Shown here: positions 1 to 8,472 of the stretch, one piece after another
How positions within the stretch are numbered: position 1 is the first letter of the stretch
Layout of the letters: each line of letters opens with the position of its first letter
Source of the DNA: Lysinibacillus sp. KCTC 33748
Lineage (GTDB): Bacteria > Bacillota > Bacilli > Bacillales_A > Planococcaceae
Reading direction: 5' to 3'
Length of the DNA stretch: 64,000 nucleotides
NCBI RefSeq assembly: GCF_002237755.1
Contig: NZ_MWSJ01000002.1
Span: 310,001-374,000, forward strand
Notes under the pieces: model-generated
What the model was told of the DNA's origin: nothing
The model's database searches: none
Seen by the model: the letters and a program-made list of their open reading frames with translations, nothing else
Position numbers and translations under genes: made by a program

Positions 1-552
1 TCTGAGGGAGATTTCGATGAAACTAATTTCGACAACTCATTCGCTCAAGAACTTGAAGAAATAAAACAATTCATATTAGAAAACTCGAGTCGATACGTCC
101 CTATCTTTAGTTATATTGAGAATGCCCTTACAGAAAGTGGTTGGGAGCAAGTAGAGAGAAGCTTATATCATCCGGATAAAGAAGAACCATTCCACCGAGC
201 AGTTACCGGGTGTAGATTTTCTGCTACTCGTTCAGTTGGTCAATTCCAACATACAATCGTAATCGATGTATTAAAAGACGGCGGAGTTATTTACCACATT
301 GAAACCGATGATAATCACCGTATCTTCCAGACGGGTGTTTGCTCTATGGAACAATTCATCCTTGTTCTAAAGGAATGCGTCGATATTAAATATCCTATCA
401 GATCACAAGTGATGATAGCTGCCTTAAAGATAACGGGCGAAGTAATCTATACTACTATTAATAACAACTACAAACCGCTTTATTTAGTTGATTTTCTCGG
501 CGGTAAACACTGGCTAGAAAATGATGATTTAATGGCTATATCCATTAACTAA
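1..552 (+). CDS. 3' part of an unrecognised protein (5' end outside window)
   Basis: The frame is open from base 1 to the stop at 550-552, giving at least 183 residues; the start lies upstream of the window. The Met at 346 is internal, because coding continues without a break before it. The product is acidic and apparently soluble, with no membrane segment or signal that I can see. It contains the stretches YVPIFSYIENALTESGW and VIDVLKDGGVIYHIETDD, and ends in WLENDDLMAISIN. I do not recognise the family. A hairpin lies about 65 bases downstream, so this is probably the last gene of its transcript. Confidence 0.6.
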   Translation, partial: SEGDFDETNFDNSFAQELEEIKQFILENSSRYVPIFSYIENALTESGWEQVERSLYHPDKEEPFHRAVTGCRFSATRSVGQFQHTIVIDVLKDGGVIYHIETDDNHRIFQTGVCSMEQFILVLKECVDIKYPIRSQVMIAALKITGEVIYTTINNNYKPLYLVDFLGGKHWLENDDLMAISIN

Positions 553-618
553 TCTCTAGTAGGTTAGAGTAACTTCACTACACTGACACTATAACGTTTG
601 ACATAAAGTATATTAATA

Positions 619-655
619 AGGCGCATCCTGTTCATAACAGGATACGCCTGTTAAA
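619..655 (+). terminator. Hairpin downstream of the partial gene
   Basis: A 14-bp stem (619-632 with 636-649, one mismatch) closes a 3-base loop. The following T-run is short, so termination is likely but not certain. Confidence 0.5.
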
Positions 656-694
656 GCATGATTTTTCGCATATTCCTGTTATTCGTAAGAAATA

Positions 695-901
695 GTGGAA
701 AGGGAGGGGGATACTATAGTTGGTAAGTCTTGTGGTAATGATTCGCTTGCCCAAGGTGAACTAGGCGGATCTTATGCAAATGTAAAACCAATTAGGCTCG
801 TTAAGCTAAATTTTTCGGGTTCACCAATGATTTTATCTATTTGTAAGAAATTTGGAGAAGTAGCTTCAATGAAAGATAAGAAATTAGATAAGTTCAAATA
901 G
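695..901 (+). CDS. Small uncertain ORF, 68 aa
   Basis: A GTG-initiated frame of 68 codons sits between two hairpins. There is no ribosome binding site at a good distance from the GTG; a strong G-rich stretch lies just inside the frame instead. The product contains GNDSLAQGELGGSYANVKPI and a basic C-terminus, and I do not recognise it. It may be the tail of a decayed gene. The clear terminator just downstream is the main reason to keep it. Confidence 0.25.
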   Translation: MEREGDTIVGKSCGNDSLAQGELGGSYANVKPIRLVKLNFSGSPMILSICKKFGEVASMKDKKLDKFK

Positions 902-920
902 TATCTTATAGTTATATTTT

Positions 921-955
921 GGGTCACTTCCATCAGAGTGACCCTTTATTAATTT
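921..955 (+). terminator. Rho-independent terminator
   Basis: Stem of 8 bp (921-928 with 937-944, GGGTCACT/AGTGACCC) followed by a T-rich tail. Confidence 0.7.
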
Positions 956-1031
956 TTCACATCAAAATTCCCCCGCCTTACTGAACATTTTCTTTCAAAC
1001 GCGATATAAGAAATACGCTTCTCTTATTGAA

Positions 1032-1240
1032 CTAACTTGCAGCCTTAGTTGAATAGCAACAATCTTCTCGAAAACAGCCTAAATCCTCTAATGTTCCCCT
1101 TAAATCTTCAAATGTCGTAGCTATTACATTTTGTGCCCAGTCATACGTTTTCTTGTATCCACCTGTGGCTAAGTAACCTTTAACAAGTTTACTTTATCAA
1201 TGCTTTTAAAACTTGAAGCTATATAAAATTTCTCCATCAT
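1032..1240 (-). pseudogene. Remnant of a nucleoside 2-deoxyribosyltransferase-like protein
   Basis: On the minus strand, MEKFYIASSFKSIDKVNL reads from an ATG at 1240 (a second ATG follows directly), then shifts frame near 1180 into VKGYLATGGYKKTYDWAQN. This pattern (FYIAS.F......V, then a TYDW-type motif) resembles short Bacillus proteins of the nucleoside 2-deoxyribosyltransferase-like superfamily, which run to roughly 120-130 residues. Here the frame is broken and the reading ends after about 67 codons, inside a small inverted repeat (1027-1053). The catalytic C-terminal half is absent. Identification is from memory of the family, not a search. Confidence 0.45.
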
Positions 1241-1317
1241 TATTTCTTTAATTCGTTCCTTTTTAACTATTTATTTTTTTATCACTGGCATTTTGATAAA
1301 ACCTATATCATGCGATT

Positions 1318-1368
1318 GTTGATTTCCGTTCTGGCTGGACAAAGCGCCTAGCTGGAACGGAAATCAAC
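1318..1368. repeat. 14-bp inverted repeat, hairpin element
   Basis: Perfect 14-bp arms (1318-1331 and 1355-1368, GTTGATTTCCGTTC and its complement) flank a GC-richer 23-base centre. It has no T-tail. It looks like a short copy of the intergenic palindromes with GTTGATTTCCG ends that occur in Bacillales genomes; it is not related to repeats A-D. Confidence 0.5.
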
Positions 1369-1538
1369 CTCACGTTAGGGTAATGATCCCTTAAGTCTCT
1401 TTTTATCGAAAAATAACATAATATATATTATTTTTGTGTTTTCTAGCTTTTCACTACTAAACATAAAGTTAATAGCATTCTATATATTATTAACAAATTG
1501 TCTAATACTTATTTAATAGGACAATGATAGAATTATTT

Positions 1539-1867
1539 AACTTCTTTTAGCAGGCGTCAAAACGCCTACTAAAATAGAAGAACTCAGTCTAAGAACACCA
1601 CGTCCTTTGGCAATTTATCTGTACGACAGGCAACAGCAACAGCAACACGGTTTTAACTGTGCGAAAGCGGAGCGACAACAACAACAGCAACACACGACTG
1701 AGTGACCAACATCATGTTGTTGATGACGCTACGTTAGCACTGCGCTTTCGCAGAAAACGGTTGGTTTGTTGGTCTAAGCCTCCGGCGGATGTCACGGAAT
1801 CGGAAAGGAGTTCTTTGTGCTTGCACAAAGCCGATTCTGGACGCAATTATGCCGAGGCATAATTGAT
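1539..1867 (+). repeat. Structured modular repeat, copy A (longest)
   Basis: This begins with the head hairpin (AACTTCTTTTAGCAGGCGT and its partner) and ends with the tail hairpin CAATTATGCC-GA-GGCATAATTG. Between them lies the common block AAGCCTCCGGCGGATGTCAC, then GAATCGG ... TTTGTGC/GCACAAA ... CCGATTC. Extra modules, including CAA/CAG-rich stretches around 1630-1695, sit between head and common block. Copies B, C and D share the head, the common block or both. The copy ends 33 bases before the start of the M20 hydrolase gene, so it lies in or next to the operon leader. The open frame 1659-1862 inside it is not a gene. Confidence 0.75.
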
Positions 1868-1900
1868 CTCTAGAATTTTCTATAAAAGGAGGGCTTATGA

Positions 1901-3133
1901 ATGACAGTAACTAGTTTAAAGACAACGGAATCTTATATACGTGACCGCGGAGCAGTTATTGAGCTTACACAAAAGCTAGTACGTATAGAAAGTGTTTACC
2001 GGGAAGATGACCCAAATGGCAATGAACAAGAGGTCGCAAATTATGTCGCTCAATATTTACGTGATATAGGGATTGAAACACATGTTGAGGAGGTTGTGCC
2101 AGGTCGACCGAATGTCATTGGTATTATTGATTCGGGTAAGCCAGGAAAAACACTCCTCTTTGAAGGACACACAGATGTCGTGACGGAAGGGAATCGTAAA
2201 GCGTGGACGTACGACCCGTTCGGCGCAGAAATTATTGATGGCCGAATGTATGGCCGAGGCACAAATGATACAAAAGGAAATCTTGCGTGTATGATTACAG
2301 CTTGTCAGTCGTTGTTACTGGATCAGGAGGAATTTACAGGCAAGATTATTTTATGTATTCCATGTGATGAAGAAGGGCTAATGCTTGGTATTAAACATTT
2401 TATAAAAAATGGCTGGGCAGATGATGTAGATGGAGCAATTATATGTGAGCCAGAGGAAAACAACGTTTGTATCGCACAGCGTGGGGCAATACGCTTGAAA
2501 GTGGATGTTTTCGGTAAAATGGCGCACGGTGCGATTTCTTGGAGTGGCATTAATCCGAACTGGCGCATGGCACGTTTTATCGTAGAGCTTGAAAAATTGG
2601 AAAAAGAAGAGCAGGCACGTTTAGGACGTGATCCGATGCTTAATTGGCCATCTATTACACCAACGATTTTACGCGCGCCTGTAATAGGAGATGCGCAAAT
2701 TAATGTCATTCCTGATCATTGTATGACGACACTTGATATCCGTACAGTTCCTGCACAGGATCACGATGAGCTTCTCGGTAAAATTGAGGCGATTATTAAA
2801 CGCCTGCAAGCAGATGATCCGGATTTTAAAGTTGAGTTAACAGTGCTTGATAATCGCCCTGCAACAGCAACAGCGAAGGAGGAGCCTGTTGTACAAGCCA
2901 TTTATGAGGCAGTCGCTGAGGTAACGGAAAAAGAGCCGAAATATAACGGTGTCCCAGGGGCTACAGATGGAACATTCCTACATGTGCATGGGGTACCGAT
3001 CGTTACCGTTGGAGCGGGTGATCGTGATATGCCCCACCAAATTGACGAATATGTCGATATCGAAGAATTAGCAGAAACTACAGCCATTTACCGTTTAGCA
3101 GCATTAAAGTTTTTAGTAGGTGATGCACATTGA
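1901..3133 (+). CDS. M20-family metallohydrolase (ArgE/DapE/carboxypeptidase G2 type)
   Basis: The 410-residue product has the hallmark metal-binding motifs of M20 amidohydrolases: GHTDVV near residues 89-94, GRGTNDTKGN near 119-127, and the catalytic CDEEG near 155-159. These enzymes use two zinc ions to cleave an amide bond, removing an acyl group from an amino acid or a terminal residue from a dipeptide. The length fits the family. An AAAGGAGGG ribosome binding site precedes the ATG. It is the first gene of a tightly packed operon with a dehydrogenase set and a peptide-type ABC transporter, so it probably hydrolyses the imported compound or an intermediate. The exact substrate cannot be read from sequence. 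Confidence 0.88.
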   Translation: MTVTSLKTTESYIRDRGAVIELTQKLVRIESVYREDDPNGNEQEVANYVAQYLRDIGIETHVEEVVPGRPNVIGIIDSGKPGKTLLFEGHTDVVTEGNRKAWTYDPFGAEIIDGRMYGRGTNDTKGNLACMITACQSLLLDQEEFTGKIILCIPCDEEGLMLGIKHFIKNGWADDVDGAIICEPEENNVCIAQRGAIRLKVDVFGKMAHGAISWSGINPNWRMARFIVELEKLEKEEQARLGRDPMLNWPSITPTILRAPVIGDAQINVIPDHCMTTLDIRTVPAQDHDELLGKIEAIIKRLQADDPDFKVELTVLDNRPATATAKEEPVVQAIYEAVAEVTEKEPKYNGVPGATDGTFLHVHGVPIVTVGAGDRDMPHQIDEYVDIEELAETTAIYRLAALKFLVGDAH

Positions 3134-4218
3134 CTCACACAAAAATTGCAGTTATTCCAGGGGATGGTATTGGGAAGGAAGTTATGGAGGAAGCATTAAA
3201 GGTACTAAATACTCTTCAGGAACATGATTCTACTTTACAAATAGACACAACTATTTTTCCTTGGAGCTCAGATTATTATCTCAAGCACGGTCGAATGATG
3301 CCAAGTAACGCATTAGACAAATTAAAAGAATTTGATGCGATATTATTCGGGGCTATTGGAGATGCTCGTGTTCCTGATGACGTGACAGTATGGGAATTAA
3401 TTATGCCGATACGAAAAAGCTTTCAGCAATATGTTAATTTTCGTCCGATCAAATCACTACCTGGCATAGCCTCACCACTTGCTAATGGAAGGGATATTGA
3501 TTTTGTAATCTTCCGTGAAAATGCAGAGGGGGAATATTCCGATAGTGGTGGGCGAATTTATCATCGTCAGCCACAGGAAATGACGATTCAAAATACGATT
3601 ATGACACGTATCGGGATTGAAAAAATTGTCCAAGCCGCGTGTGATTATGCCTATAAAAATGGCAAAACAAAAATTACGAGCGCGACAAAATCGAATGCTA
3701 TTATTCATTCAATGAAGTTTTGGGATGAGCATGCTAGAAGAATTGTTGCACAAAGCTCACCAGCACTAGAGTTAGAATCTATCTATATCGACGCTTTAGT
3801 AGCTTATTTCGTGGAACGACCGCAAGATTTTCAGGTAGTTGTGGCCTCCAATTTATTCGGAGACATTTTATCAGATTTAGGATCAGCCATCGTTGGTGGT
3901 CTTGGGCTGTCACCGTCAGCTAATTTAAATCCAGAAAAGGAATTCCCCTCTATGTTTGAGCCTGTGCATGGGTCAGCACCAAATATTGCAGGAAAGGGCA
4001 TAGCAAACCCAATTGCACAAATTTGGTCACTTGCTTTGTTACTTGGACATATCGGGAGATCCGATTTAGAAATGCTAATTGTAAGTGCGATTGAGACGGT
4101 ACTTCGAGAAGGGGCTGTAAAAACCGCAGATATTGGTGGACAGGCGACAACCGCACAAATGGGTGATGCGATTTGTCAGAAGATTATCAAAATGAATTTA
4201 GCAGCAAGGGGTGTATAG
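3130..4218 (+). CDS. Isopropylmalate/tartrate dehydrogenase-family oxidoreductase
   Basis: The 362-residue product belongs to the NAD(P)-dependent beta-decarboxylating dehydrogenases: PGDGIGKEV at the N-terminus, FRENAEGEYSD, and the C-terminal EPVHGSAPNIAGKGIANP cofactor region. FRENAEGEY fits the tartrate dehydrogenase branch better than LeuB, and no leucine genes are nearby. Members oxidise a 2-hydroxy acid and often remove the neighbouring carboxylate. The TTG start overlaps the stop of the M20 gene by four bases, implying translational coupling. Its likely role is oxidation of a hydroxy-acid intermediate in the operon's pathway; the substrate is unknown. Confidence 0.85.
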   Translation: MTHTKIAVIPGDGIGKEVMEEALKVLNTLQEHDSTLQIDTTIFPWSSDYYLKHGRMMPSNALDKLKEFDAILFGAIGDARVPDDVTVWELIMPIRKSFQQYVNFRPIKSLPGIASPLANGRDIDFVIFRENAEGEYSDSGGRIYHRQPQEMTIQNTIMTRIGIEKIVQAACDYAYKNGKTKITSATKSNAIIHSMKFWDEHARRIVAQSSPALELESIYIDALVAYFVERPQDFQVVVASNLFGDILSDLGSAIVGGLGLSPSANLNPEKEFPSMFEPVHGSAPNIAGKGIANPIAQIWSLALLLGHIGRSDLEMLIVSAIETVLREGAVKTADIGGQATTAQMGDAICQKIIKMNLAARGV

Positions 4219-4219
4219 C

Positions 4220-4966
4220 ATGACAGTAGAGCAAAAGGTCATCATCGTTACAGGTGCTGGTGGTGGTATGGGAAAAGCCATTATTCAAGAACAGCTTGCA
4301 AAGGGCAATATTGCTGTAGGGCTTGATTTATCAGTAGCTTCTCTAAGCGATTTAGCGCACGATACCTTGCGATGCTTTGAGGTCAATGTCTTGCAAGAGG
4401 AGCGTGTGAACGAAGTATTCAAACAAATTTTTGACGAGTATGGACGGATTGATGGACTTGTCAATGCACTTGGTATAGCGCAGGCAGCAAAACCGATTGA
4501 GCAAGTAACGATGGCCGAGTGGAACCGCTTAATGGATGTCAATGTTAAAAGCTTATTTATTACAACAAAGGCAGTCGTTCCTTATATGAAGGAGCGGCTA
4601 AAGGGCTCAATTGTCACAATCGCTTCCATTTCTGCAGTACGACCACGCCCAGGTTTACAATCTTATATTGCATCTAAAGGGGCGGCGGAGAGTTTTACAC
4701 GTGGTTTGGCTATTGAGCTAGCTCCGTTCCAAATACGTGTGAATACGATTCACCCAGGGCCAGCCGATACGCAGATGCTTTCTCAATTTACGGCACAAGG
4801 AGCGGACGTCGAGCAAACTAAGCAGAGTGTCTTTGTTCAATCGGTCCCACTTGGACGATTAGTGAATCCATCAGACATTGCTGGAGCAGTAAGTTATTTA
4901 CTTTCTGATGCAGCAAGCATGGTTACAGGAACGACATTACATGTAGACGGTGGTCGTGGATTATAG
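4220..4966 (+). CDS. SDR-family NAD(P)-dependent oxidoreductase
   Basis: A classical short-chain dehydrogenase of 248 residues. It has the nucleotide-binding TGAGGGMG near the N-terminus, NALG in place of the usual NNAG, and the catalytic Ser in TIASISAV followed by YIASK. The ATG at 4220 is preferred to the GTG at 4211 because the AAGGGG before it is better spaced. The gene starts one base after the stop of the dehydrogenase upstream. It probably performs an alcohol/ketone step next to the aldehyde dehydrogenase in the same operon. Confidence 0.87.
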   Translation: MTVEQKVIIVTGAGGGMGKAIIQEQLAKGNIAVGLDLSVASLSDLAHDTLRCFEVNVLQEERVNEVFKQIFDEYGRIDGLVNALGIAQAAKPIEQVTMAEWNRLMDVNVKSLFITTKAVVPYMKERLKGSIVTIASISAVRPRPGLQSYIASKGAAESFTRGLAIELAPFQIRVNTIHPGPADTQMLSQFTAQGADVEQTKQSVFVQSVPLGRLVNPSDIAGAVSYLLSDAASMVTGTTLHVDGGRGL

Positions 4967-4977
4967 GAGGGATACGC

Positions 4978-6432
4978 GTGAAGAGAATTCCAATGTTGAT
5001 AAATGGTGAGTGGATACATGGTGATATAGAAGCATTATTGGATGTCATGAACCCTTCTACTGGTGAAGTCATTGCCCAAATTACGAATGCGAATAAAATC
5101 CATGTTGACGAGGCTGTACGCGCTGCGCGTGTAGCATTTGAAAGGGAAGAGTGGTGGCAAATAAAGGCTTATGAACGTGGGCAGCTACTTATTGAACTTG
5201 CCCGCTATATACGTCTGCATGCAGAGGAATGGAGTTTGTTAGAATGTCGTGATGTTGGAAAGCCGTTAACTCAAGCAAGGGCCGATATTGAAGCGGCAGC
5301 CCGCTATTTTGAGTTTTATGGTGGAGCTGCTGATAAAGTAATGGGGGATACGATTCCCATTGAAGACGGCATTTTAAATGCGGTAGTGTTAGAGCCTGTA
5401 GGTATTACCGTACATATCGTGCCGTGGAATTATCCTATTCAAATTACGGCAAGAAGTGTAGCAGCAGCAATTGCTACTGGCAATGCTGTAATTGTTAAAA
5501 GTGCGGAGGATACGCCATTAACTACACACGCTATAACGGAATGGTTTGCGGATAAAGTGCCAAAAGGTATCTTTCAGCATATTACAGGTTTAGGTCGTGA
5601 TGTTGGACCGTATTTAACTTCCCATCCTGATATCAATCATATTACGTTTACAGGCTCTGTTCCAACAGGCATTGAGGTGATGAAGTCAGCGGCTGAGAAT
5701 GTTGTCCCTGTAACATTAGAGCTTGGTGGAAAGTCTCCAAATATTGTTTTTTCAGATGCCAACATGGAGCAAGCGCTTGAAGGAGTTGTACGTGCCATTA
5801 TTCAGAATGCCGGACAAACATGCTCGGCAGGAGCCAGACTCCTAATTGAAGAGCGTGCCAAAGAAAAATTCATGGCACAATTAGTACAAAAATTTCAGGC
5901 ATTAAAAGTTGGTCCTGGTGAAGCAGACGCTGATATGGGCCCACTTCTAAATGAACGACAATATATGAAGATTTCAACACTACTGCAAAAGGCGAAAGAG
6001 GATGGCTACGTAGTTACTGGTGGTGAAACTCTGACGATTAAAGGCTATGAACAGGGCTATTATATTGAGCCAACAATACTAGCTGGAGTAGAAGCTAACG
6101 ATCCACTCGCGCAGGAGGAAATTTTCGGACCGGTGTTAACAGTCTTTACGTTTACGACGGTTGATGAAGCAATTACCTTGGCGAATAGTACAGATTACGG
6201 ATTAGTTGCAGGCGTTTGGTCGAAGGATTTGGATACTGCACATTATGTTGCAAGTCGTGTAAAAGCTGGACAAGTGTTTGTTAATAACTATGGAGCAGCA
6301 GGCGGAATTCAAATGCCGTTTGGTGGCTATAAAAAGAGTGGCATTGGACGAGAAAAAGGTTTTGTCGCGTTGAGAAATTATACGCAAATGAAAAATATTG
6401 CAATACGCTATGCACCACCTAATCAAATGTAA
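4978..6432 (+). CDS. NAD(P)-dependent aldehyde dehydrogenase
   Basis: A full-length member of the aldehyde dehydrogenase superfamily (484 residues). The general base Glu lies in VTLELGGKSPN and the nucleophile Cys in NAGQTCSAG; IVPWNYP and the C-terminal PFGGYKKSGIGREKG are also conserved. It is closest in style to betaine-aldehyde and related omega-amino-aldehyde dehydrogenases. The GTG start has AGGAGG eight bases upstream and lies 11 bases after the SDR gene. It would oxidise an aldehyde produced by the pathway to a carboxylate. Confidence 0.9.
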   Translation: MKRIPMLINGEWIHGDIEALLDVMNPSTGEVIAQITNANKIHVDEAVRAARVAFEREEWWQIKAYERGQLLIELARYIRLHAEEWSLLECRDVGKPLTQARADIEAAARYFEFYGGAADKVMGDTIPIEDGILNAVVLEPVGITVHIVPWNYPIQITARSVAAAIATGNAVIVKSAEDTPLTTHAITEWFADKVPKGIFQHITGLGRDVGPYLTSHPDINHITFTGSVPTGIEVMKSAAENVVPVTLELGGKSPNIVFSDANMEQALEGVVRAIIQNAGQTCSAGARLLIEERAKEKFMAQLVQKFQALKVGPGEADADMGPLLNERQYMKISTLLQKAKEDGYVVTGGETLTIKGYEQGYYIEPTILAGVEANDPLAQEEIFGPVLTVFTFTTVDEAITLANSTDYGLVAGVWSKDLDTAHYVASRVKAGQVFVNNYGAAGGIQMPFGGYKKSGIGREKGFVALRNYTQMKNIAIRYAPPNQM

Positions 6433-6457
6433 TGAAATGTGAGATGGAGGGATGCAT

Positions 6458-7486
6458 ATGGATCAGCCAAAAGAAAATCAGGTGCTCTTAGAGGTAAAAC
6501 ATTTAAAAATAAAATTCCATTTAAAAAATGGTAAGCAGGCAAAAGTGGTCGATGATGTGAGCTTTACGATTCGTAAGGGAGAAACGGTTGCGCTTGTAGG
6601 TGAGTCTGGAAGCGGTAAAAGTATTACATCGTTATCAATTATGCGATTACTGCCTATTCCACCAGGAGAAATTACAGCTGGTACCATTAAACTTAATGGT
6701 AAAAATCTCTTAGACTTTAAAAATAAAGAGATGAGCAATATAAGAGGCAATGAAGTTAGTATGATTTTTCAAGAGCCGATGACATCATTAGATCCTGTCT
6801 TTACAATCGGTAATCAAATGATAGAAGGCATTCGTAGACATCAAAGGATATCAAAAAAGGAAGCGCGGGACAAATCTCTGCAGCTTTTAAAAGAAGTGGG
6901 TATTGCTAATGCAGAGAAGGTGATTGCCGAATATCCACACCAATTATCAGGTGGTATGCGCCAACGTGTCATGATTGCGATTGCAATGTCCAATAATCCT
7001 CAACTGTTAATTGCTGATGAGCCAACAACGGCACTTGATGTAACAGTACAGGCTCAAATTTTAAAGCTTATGATGAAGATGAAGGAAGAACATCAATCGG
7101 CTATATTATTTATTACACATGATATGAGCGTTGTAGCAGAAACGGCAGATCGCGTTCTAGTTATGTATGCCGGACAGATTGTAGAAGAAGCGCCAGTGCG
7201 AGAGCTTTTTATGAATCCAAAGCATCCATATACAACGGCTCTTTTGAAAACAATGCCTAATCTAGAGACAGATGTTAAACGATTGCCGTCAATTCCAGGA
7301 ACTGTTCCACCAGCTTATGCGTTACCAGAAGGCTGCCGTTTTGCATCACGCTGTCCATTTGTGATGGCACAATGCCGTGACGTGCAACCTGAGGCAATCC
7401 ATATTCAAGACGAGCATAAAGTACGCTGTCATTTATTTTCAGAGAAAGGGGCGCATGATCATGACGAAGAAAGAAGCCTTGCTTGA
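6458..7486 (+). CDS. Oligopeptide/dipeptide ABC transporter ATPase (OppD/DppD type)
   Basis: A 342-residue ABC ATPase with Walker A GESGSGKS, signature LSGGMRQRV and Walker B LLIADEP. The C-terminal extension carries GCRFASRCPF, the cysteine-containing tail typical of OppD/DppD proteins. The ATG at 6458 is chosen over 6452 because GGAGG lies seven bases before it. With the next gene it forms the ATPase pair of a peptide-type importer whose binding protein and permeases are encoded about 2 kb downstream. Confidence 0.9.
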   Translation: MDQPKENQVLLEVKHLKIKFHLKNGKQAKVVDDVSFTIRKGETVALVGESGSGKSITSLSIMRLLPIPPGEITAGTIKLNGKNLLDFKNKEMSNIRGNEVSMIFQEPMTSLDPVFTIGNQMIEGIRRHQRISKKEARDKSLQLLKEVGIANAEKVIAEYPHQLSGGMRQRVMIAIAMSNNPQLLIADEPTTALDVTVQAQILKLMMKMKEEHQSAILFITHDMSVVAETADRVLVMYAGQIVEEAPVRELFMNPKHPYTTALLKTMPNLETDVKRLPSIPGTVPPAYALPEGCRFASRCPFVMAQCRDVQPEAIHIQDEHKVRCHLFSEKGAHDHDEERSLA

Positions 7487-8438
7487 AATAAAACATTTAA
7501 AAGCGTACTTTACTGTAAAACGTAAGTCGATGAAGGAAGAGAAAAAGGTCATTAAAGCAGTCGATGACATTTCTCTAGAAATTTTCCGAGGTGAGACGCT
7601 TGGGATCGTAGGAGAATCCGGCTCCGGAAAATCGACGTTTGGACGAACTATTTTAAAACTCGTTGAACCGACGGACGGAGAAATTATATATAAAGGACAG
7701 CCTATTCAGCAGTTAAAGGGAAGTAAACTACAAACTTATCGAAATCAAATGCAAATGATTTTTCAGGATCCGTTTGCATCACTAAATCCTCGTATGCGAA
7801 TAGGTGCCATTATCGAAGAGCCGATGAAGCTGCAATTTACATTAACGAAAGAGCAGCGCAAAGAACGTGTAAAGGAGCTTTTACACAAGGTAGGTTTACC
7901 AGAGGATGCTATGCAAAAGTTCCCGCATGAATTTTCCGGGGGCCAAAGACAACGAATCGGTATTGCGCGGGCTCTTGCTATTCATCCAGAGTTCATTATT
8001 GCAGACGAACCTGTATCTGCATTAGATGTTTCGGTGCAGTCACAGGTATTGAATTTAATGATGGATTTACAGGATGAATTTCATTTGACCTATTTATTTA
8101 TTTCCCATGATTTAAGTGTTGTAAAACATATTAGCGATCGAGTAGCTGTGTTGTATTTGGGGAGGGTAGTGGAAATTGGCGCGAAGAAAGAATTATATGC
8201 AAATCCTCTGCACCCATATACGCAGGCGTTGCTATCCGCCATTCCAGTGATCAATTTTGATGAGCCGAAACAAGAAATACCGTTACAGGGTGAATTGCCA
8301 AGCCCGATGAACCCTCCTGTAGGCTGTGTGTTTCATACACGTTGTCCCTATGTGATGGACAGATGTCATCAGGAACGGCCAGAGCTTCAGGAAGAAAATA
8401 ACCATCAACGGGTAGCTTGCTTTTTATATGATAAATAG
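7461..8438 (+). CDS. Oligopeptide/dipeptide ABC transporter ATPase (OppF/DppF type)
   Basis: Second ATPase of the importer, with GESGSGKSTFGR, FSGGQRQRIGIARAL, IIADEPVSALD and a C-terminal GCVFHTRCPY oligopeptide-transporter tail. A longer frame opens at 7377, but the ATG at 7461 has AAAGGGG nine bases upstream and gives the usual OppF N-terminus; an ATG at 7455 is the alternative. The start lies inside the end of the preceding gene, so the two are probably coupled translationally. Confidence 0.9.
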   Translation: MTKKEALLEIKHLKAYFTVKRKSMKEEKKVIKAVDDISLEIFRGETLGIVGESGSGKSTFGRTILKLVEPTDGEIIYKGQPIQQLKGSKLQTYRNQMQMIFQDPFASLNPRMRIGAIIEEPMKLQFTLTKEQRKERVKELLHKVGLPEDAMQKFPHEFSGGQRQRIGIARALAIHPEFIIADEPVSALDVSVQSQVLNLMMDLQDEFHLTYLFISHDLSVVKHISDRVAVLYLGRVVEIGAKKELYANPLHPYTQALLSAIPVINFDEPKQEIPLQGELPSPMNPPVGCVFHTRCPYVMDRCHQERPELQEENNHQRVACFLYDK

Positions 8439-8472
8439 ACTGAAAAATCAGTCTTTGCGAAGTGAGGTGTGT

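Noticed and set aside
1625..1700. CAA/CAG trinucleotide repeat as an independent microsatellite
   Set aside because: It is a module inside repeat copy A rather than a separate feature.
1659..1862. ORF of 67 codons
   Set aside because: It lies wholly inside repeat copy A and reads through its hairpins; the other copies do not keep the frame.
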